From the NCBI RefSeq assembly GCF_900109515.1, contig NZ_FOBD01000008.1, forward strand, positions 248,001 through 312,000: 64,000 bases of DNA, written 5' to 3'. The notes beneath the pieces were generated by a model. That model was not told the DNA's origin and made no database searches. It saw only the letters and a list, made by a program, of their open reading frames with translations. Shown in pieces: positions 62,113-64,000 of this stretch. Source of the stretch: Paenibacillus sp. OK003 (GTDB lineage Bacteria; Bacillota; Bacilli; Paenibacillales; Paenibacillaceae). Every line of letters begins with the position of its first letter. The first letter of the stretch is position 1. The position numbers and the translations under genes are program-made.

Positions 62113-62313
62113 TTAGACTACGTCATATCCTTGATCTTCGATGGCTGCCTTGATCTGATCCACATTGACTTTTTGCTCGTCATATTCAACTGCGACAGTT
62201 CCTGCTGCCAGATCAACCTGACCATTCGCTCCCGCATTCTTCACCGCTTCTTCAACCGATTTCACACAGTGATTGCAAGACATTCCTGTAACATTCAACG
62301 TAATATTAGACAT
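62113..62313 (-). CDS. copZ: Copper chaperone CopZ
   Basis: A 66-residue cytoplasmic chaperone that passes Cu(I) to CopA. Seen: the metal-binding motif GMSCNHCVKSVEEAV near residue 9 with the CxxC, and a C-terminal VEYDEQKVNVDQIKAAIEDQGYDVV, the complete ferredoxin-like HMA fold. The ATG at 62313 is chosen because AAGGAGG lies close upstream; a longer frame from 62355 adds only non-conserved residues. It follows csoR after a gap of about 50 bases and is probably co-transcribed with it. Confidence 0.95.
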   Translation of the reverse strand: MSNITLNVTGMSCNHCVKSVEEAVKNAGANGQVDLAAGTVAVEYDEQKVNVDQIKAAIEDQGYDVV

Positions 62314-62361
62314 GAGTAGTTCCTCCTTAGATATATAAATGATGAGTTCATTCAAAAATAA

Positions 62362-62763
62362 TTACTTCATTAACTTCCTTACCGTTACCAGTAATTCATC
62401 CACAACCTCATGCTCTCCAGCCTGAATGCGCTCAACGATACAGCTCTTCATATGACCTTCCAGCAACAGCTTGCCTACTGAATTAAGAGCAGACTGAGCC
62501 GCCGCGATCTGCGTCAGCACATCATCACAATAGGTGTCCTTCTCGATCAATCCCTTGATCCCGCGAATCTGTCCTTCAACACGGTTCAAGCGAGAAATCA
62601 GGTTGCCCTTCATCTCTTGGGAGTGATGGCTCTTGCGCACATGTTTTCCATCACTGCCTGCCGTATGACATGAATCAGCTTGCTGATCATCGGTCTGTGA
62701 AACTTCGTTCACCTCTGTTGCGGATGATTCCGAAGGTTCCTTGGGATGGCTCTGATGTTCCAT
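62362..62763 (-). CDS. csoR: Copper-sensing repressor, CsoR family
   Basis: A 133-residue repressor. The helical core starts at about residue 50 with NLISRLNRVEGQIRGIKGLIEKDTYCDDVLTQIAAAQSALNSVGKLLLEGHMKSCIVERI, holding the Cu(I) ligands Cys in TYCDD, and His and Cys in GHMKSC. A polar N-terminal extension of about 50 residues contains SCHTAG and KHVRKSHHSQ, extra Cys and His that other members lack. The ATG at 62763 is chosen with AAAGGGG upstream. It is expected to bind boxes at 62803 and 61993. Confidence 0.94.
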   Translation of the reverse strand: MEHQSHPKEPSESSATEVNEVSQTDDQQADSCHTAGSDGKHVRKSHHSQEMKGNLISRLNRVEGQIRGIKGLIEKDTYCDDVLTQIAAAQSALNSVGKLLLEGHMKSCIVERIQAGEHEVVDELLVTVRKLMK

Positions 62764-62802
62764 CGCGAACACCCCTTTTCTTTCGTTCTGTAATAAGAGT
62801 AA

Positions 62803-62821
62803 CATACCCCATGGGGGTATG
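62803..62821. promoter_or_regulatory. CsoR-type operator upstream of csoR-copZ
   Basis: CATACCCCATGGGGGTATG is an almost perfect palindrome around ATG with the GC-tract arms of CsoR boxes. On the minus strand it lies within the spacing between a TTGCAT -35 and a weak -10, so binding would block RNA polymerase. Confidence 0.85.
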
Positions 62822-62919
62822 CAAGACTATTTCTTTATTTTACTCCAAATGGATGTATTCCATGCTTCCTACGACTGCACTAACGCGCCAGACATCTCAT
62901 CAGTCTTCGTACAGGCACA

Positions 62920-63402
62920 TTATAGTATGTATTCCATTCTGCTGCTGCGTACAGACAGACCCAACTGCTCATAGAAAGCCTGGGCACCGGTATTAAATGT
63001 AGACACGGTCAGTTCAACGCTGTCAACCTGAATTCCTTTACCAAGTTCGATTAACACCTGCATTAACAGTTTACCTGTCCCATGTCCGCGATGTTTGCTG
63101 CCAACGATGATTTCATTGATGTATAACATCCTTCGATCCTTTAACAAATCCACTTTCTGAATAACATTCAACTGTGCGCTCGCATATCCAACAATCTCAC
63201 CCTGTTCCAGCAATTCCGCAACATAGAGATAACGATGATCCGTTTCCAGTAGTTCTTCATATTCCTTATGACTCATTCTCGTCTGCAGCTCTCTGTATAC
63301 GTCTGGCCTGGCCTCCACATGCAAGTGATGAAGTTCATCCATTAAGGCAGATACTCCCGTGTAATCTCCGATGACAGCCCTTCTGATGTTAATCTCACTC
63401 AT
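62920..63402 (-). CDS. GNAT N-acetyltransferase
   Basis: A 160-residue acetyltransferase. Seen: INIRRAVIGDYTGVSALMDELHHLHVEARPDVY at the N-terminus and the acetyl-CoA site YINEIIVGSKHRGHGTGKLLMQVLIELGKGIQVDSVELTVSTFNTGAQAFYEQLGL. This matches the small GNAT proteins that act on diverse amines. The ATG at 63402 is preferred because GGAG lies 9 bases upstream; a GTG two codons earlier is also possible. The acceptor is unknown. Confidence 0.88.
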   Translation of the reverse strand: MSEINIRRAVIGDYTGVSALMDELHHLHVEARPDVYRELQTRMSHKEYEELLETDHRYLYVAELLEQGEIVGYASAQLNVIQKVDLLKDRRMLYINEIIVGSKHRGHGTGKLLMQVLIELGKGIQVDSVELTVSTFNTGAQAFYEQLGLSVRSSRMEYIL

Positions 63403-63493
63403 CTTCACATTCTCCTCTCACAAACGTTTCCCATGATTATACAATAAGATATCGGGAAAATGATGCTCCGAAACGTGCTTAACCATTCTGATA

Positions 63494-63527
63494 TAAAAAA
63501 GCAGATACCTTTTACGGTACCCGCTTC
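63494..63527. terminator. Terminator after the small acidic gene
   Basis: AAAAAAGCAGATACC pairs with GGTACCCGCTTCTTTT with two mismatches. The minus-strand side ends in TTTTTTA, 25 bases past the stop of the 60-residue gene. Confidence 0.8.
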
Positions 63528-63552
63528 TTTTCAACCTAATATCTGGTTCCTC

Positions 63553-63735
63553 TTATTCTTTGGATGATTTACCTTCATCAAATGCTACAGGTGAAGGTTT
63601 GGCAGACCACTCGTCTGCTTGCGGCTCAATATCCACACCGCTCAAAATTTTCTTTTTCTCCATCAAGGAATCCCCGTCTTCATCCAGTTTGTTGCGAATT
63701 GCCGCCTCATCCTGAGGTTGATTGTTCTGTGTCAT
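63553..63735 (-). CDS. Small hydrophilic protein of unknown function
   Basis: A 60-residue, highly charged protein without hydrophobic segment (many Asp, Glu, Lys, Gln). It resembles small, probably disordered, proteins of Bacillales but no family is recognised. GGAGGACT lies 8 bases before the ATG and a terminator follows, which supports it as a real gene. No function is proposed. Confidence 0.6.
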   Translation of the reverse strand: MTQNNQPQDEAAIRNKLDEDGDSLMEKKKILSGVDIEPQADEWSAKPSPVAFDEGKSSKE

Positions 63736-63782
63736 GCTGGAGTCCTCCTCTTCGTATTCATGGTGATGTTCCTGTATATAAC

Positions 63783-64000
63783 TTACCCATTTTTTGCATT
63801 GTCATTCTGATGAGCAAGTATATCCTCTGATTTATGTATTTTACTTTGATGAAAAATGAAATTCAGCATGCTGCACCCATCTATGAAGCCCTGCTCGTAC
63901 ATTGCGGACTCTGTCATGTATTGAAGGAGGGTGCTTACGTTACAATAATCCAGAAATACCGCCATTCCCTCTGGGCGCATATATTCACAAAGCTCCGTAA
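63783..64000 (-). CDS. Partial coding region entering from the right edge
   Basis: The frame continues open to the window end (TELCEYMRPEGMAVFLDYCNV...) so only the C-terminal 72 or more residues are visible. The segment LLQYMTESAMYEQGFIDGCSMLNFIF has the helical pattern of small DUF6809-like proteins, but the assignment is weak. The tail is polar (KSEDILAHQNDNAKNG). The start lies beyond the window. Confidence 0.4.
   Translation of the reverse strand, partial: TELCEYMRPEGMAVFLDYCNVSTLLQYMTESAMYEQGFIDGCSMLNFIFHQSKIHKSEDILAHQNDNAKNG

Noticed and set aside
1..64000. CRISPR arrays, tRNA/rRNA genes, transposases, prophage or conjugative genes
   Set aside because: No direct-repeat arrays, RNA gene signatures or recombinase motifs were seen in reading; the only mobile-looking items are the short palindromic repeats.

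Overview
The window looks like chromosomal DNA of a Paenibacillus or a close Bacillota relative. This is inferred from moderate GC content, strong purine-rich ribosome binding sites, frequent GTG/TTG starts, T-box, TPP and glycine riboswitches, and the mix of protein families. No rRNA or tRNA gene, transposase, prophage or CRISPR array was seen. About 62 protein genes are supported, most on the minus strand.

Layout. 0.1-5.6 kb: MDR-type oxidoreductase, methionine aminopeptidase, a tiny Ser/Arg-rich protein, a Ser/Thr-kinase-like protein, a MerR-like regulator and L-lactate dehydrogenase. 5.7-13.4 kb: a four-PAS hybrid histidine kinase, then a two-component system followed by a three-gene ABC exporter of the lantibiotic/bacitracin self-protection type. 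13.7-17.7 kb: a GH13 neopullulanase and two-subunit L-serine dehydratase behind a tandem glycine riboswitch with an overlapping terminator. 18-24.4 kb: MFS exporter, APH-like kinase, and the phosphate uptake operon pstSCAB with a candidate Pho box. 25-32.3 kb: ArsB-type carrier, chemoreceptor, EAL phosphodiesterase and a secreted nucleotidase with LysM anchor. 32.7-41 kb: mostly small metabolic and stress genes, including pxpBCA (5-oxoprolinase) and a previously unlisted 48-codon membrane peptide overlapping grpB. 41-48.4 kb: Ig-like surface protein, a MurG paralogue with a CapE-like dehydratase, a two-component system, and serS behind a T-box. 48.7-56.3 kb: MFS carrier, VOC protein, epimerase, and a TPP-riboswitch operon for thiamine-precursor uptake (thiY, MTH1187-type protein, thiX, thiZ), then a TatD-like hydrolase. 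56.3-64 kb: nitroreductase with TetR regulator, YhgE-like membrane protein with twin palindromic operators, the copper module csoR-copZ-copA with two CsoR-type boxes, and small genes.

The most unusual feature is a family of intergenic, highly structured repeats of about 150-165 bp (24.5, 33.2-33.5, 42.3 and 53.2 kb). The copies share a core hairpin flanked by an invariant 2x2 internal loop, show paired compensatory changes in two stems, and end in short inverted repeats. One copy sits inside another, and one lies inside the thiamine uptake operon, so it should be present in that mRNA. I do not recognise it as a named family; it behaves like a non-autonomous mobile element and may encode a structured RNA.
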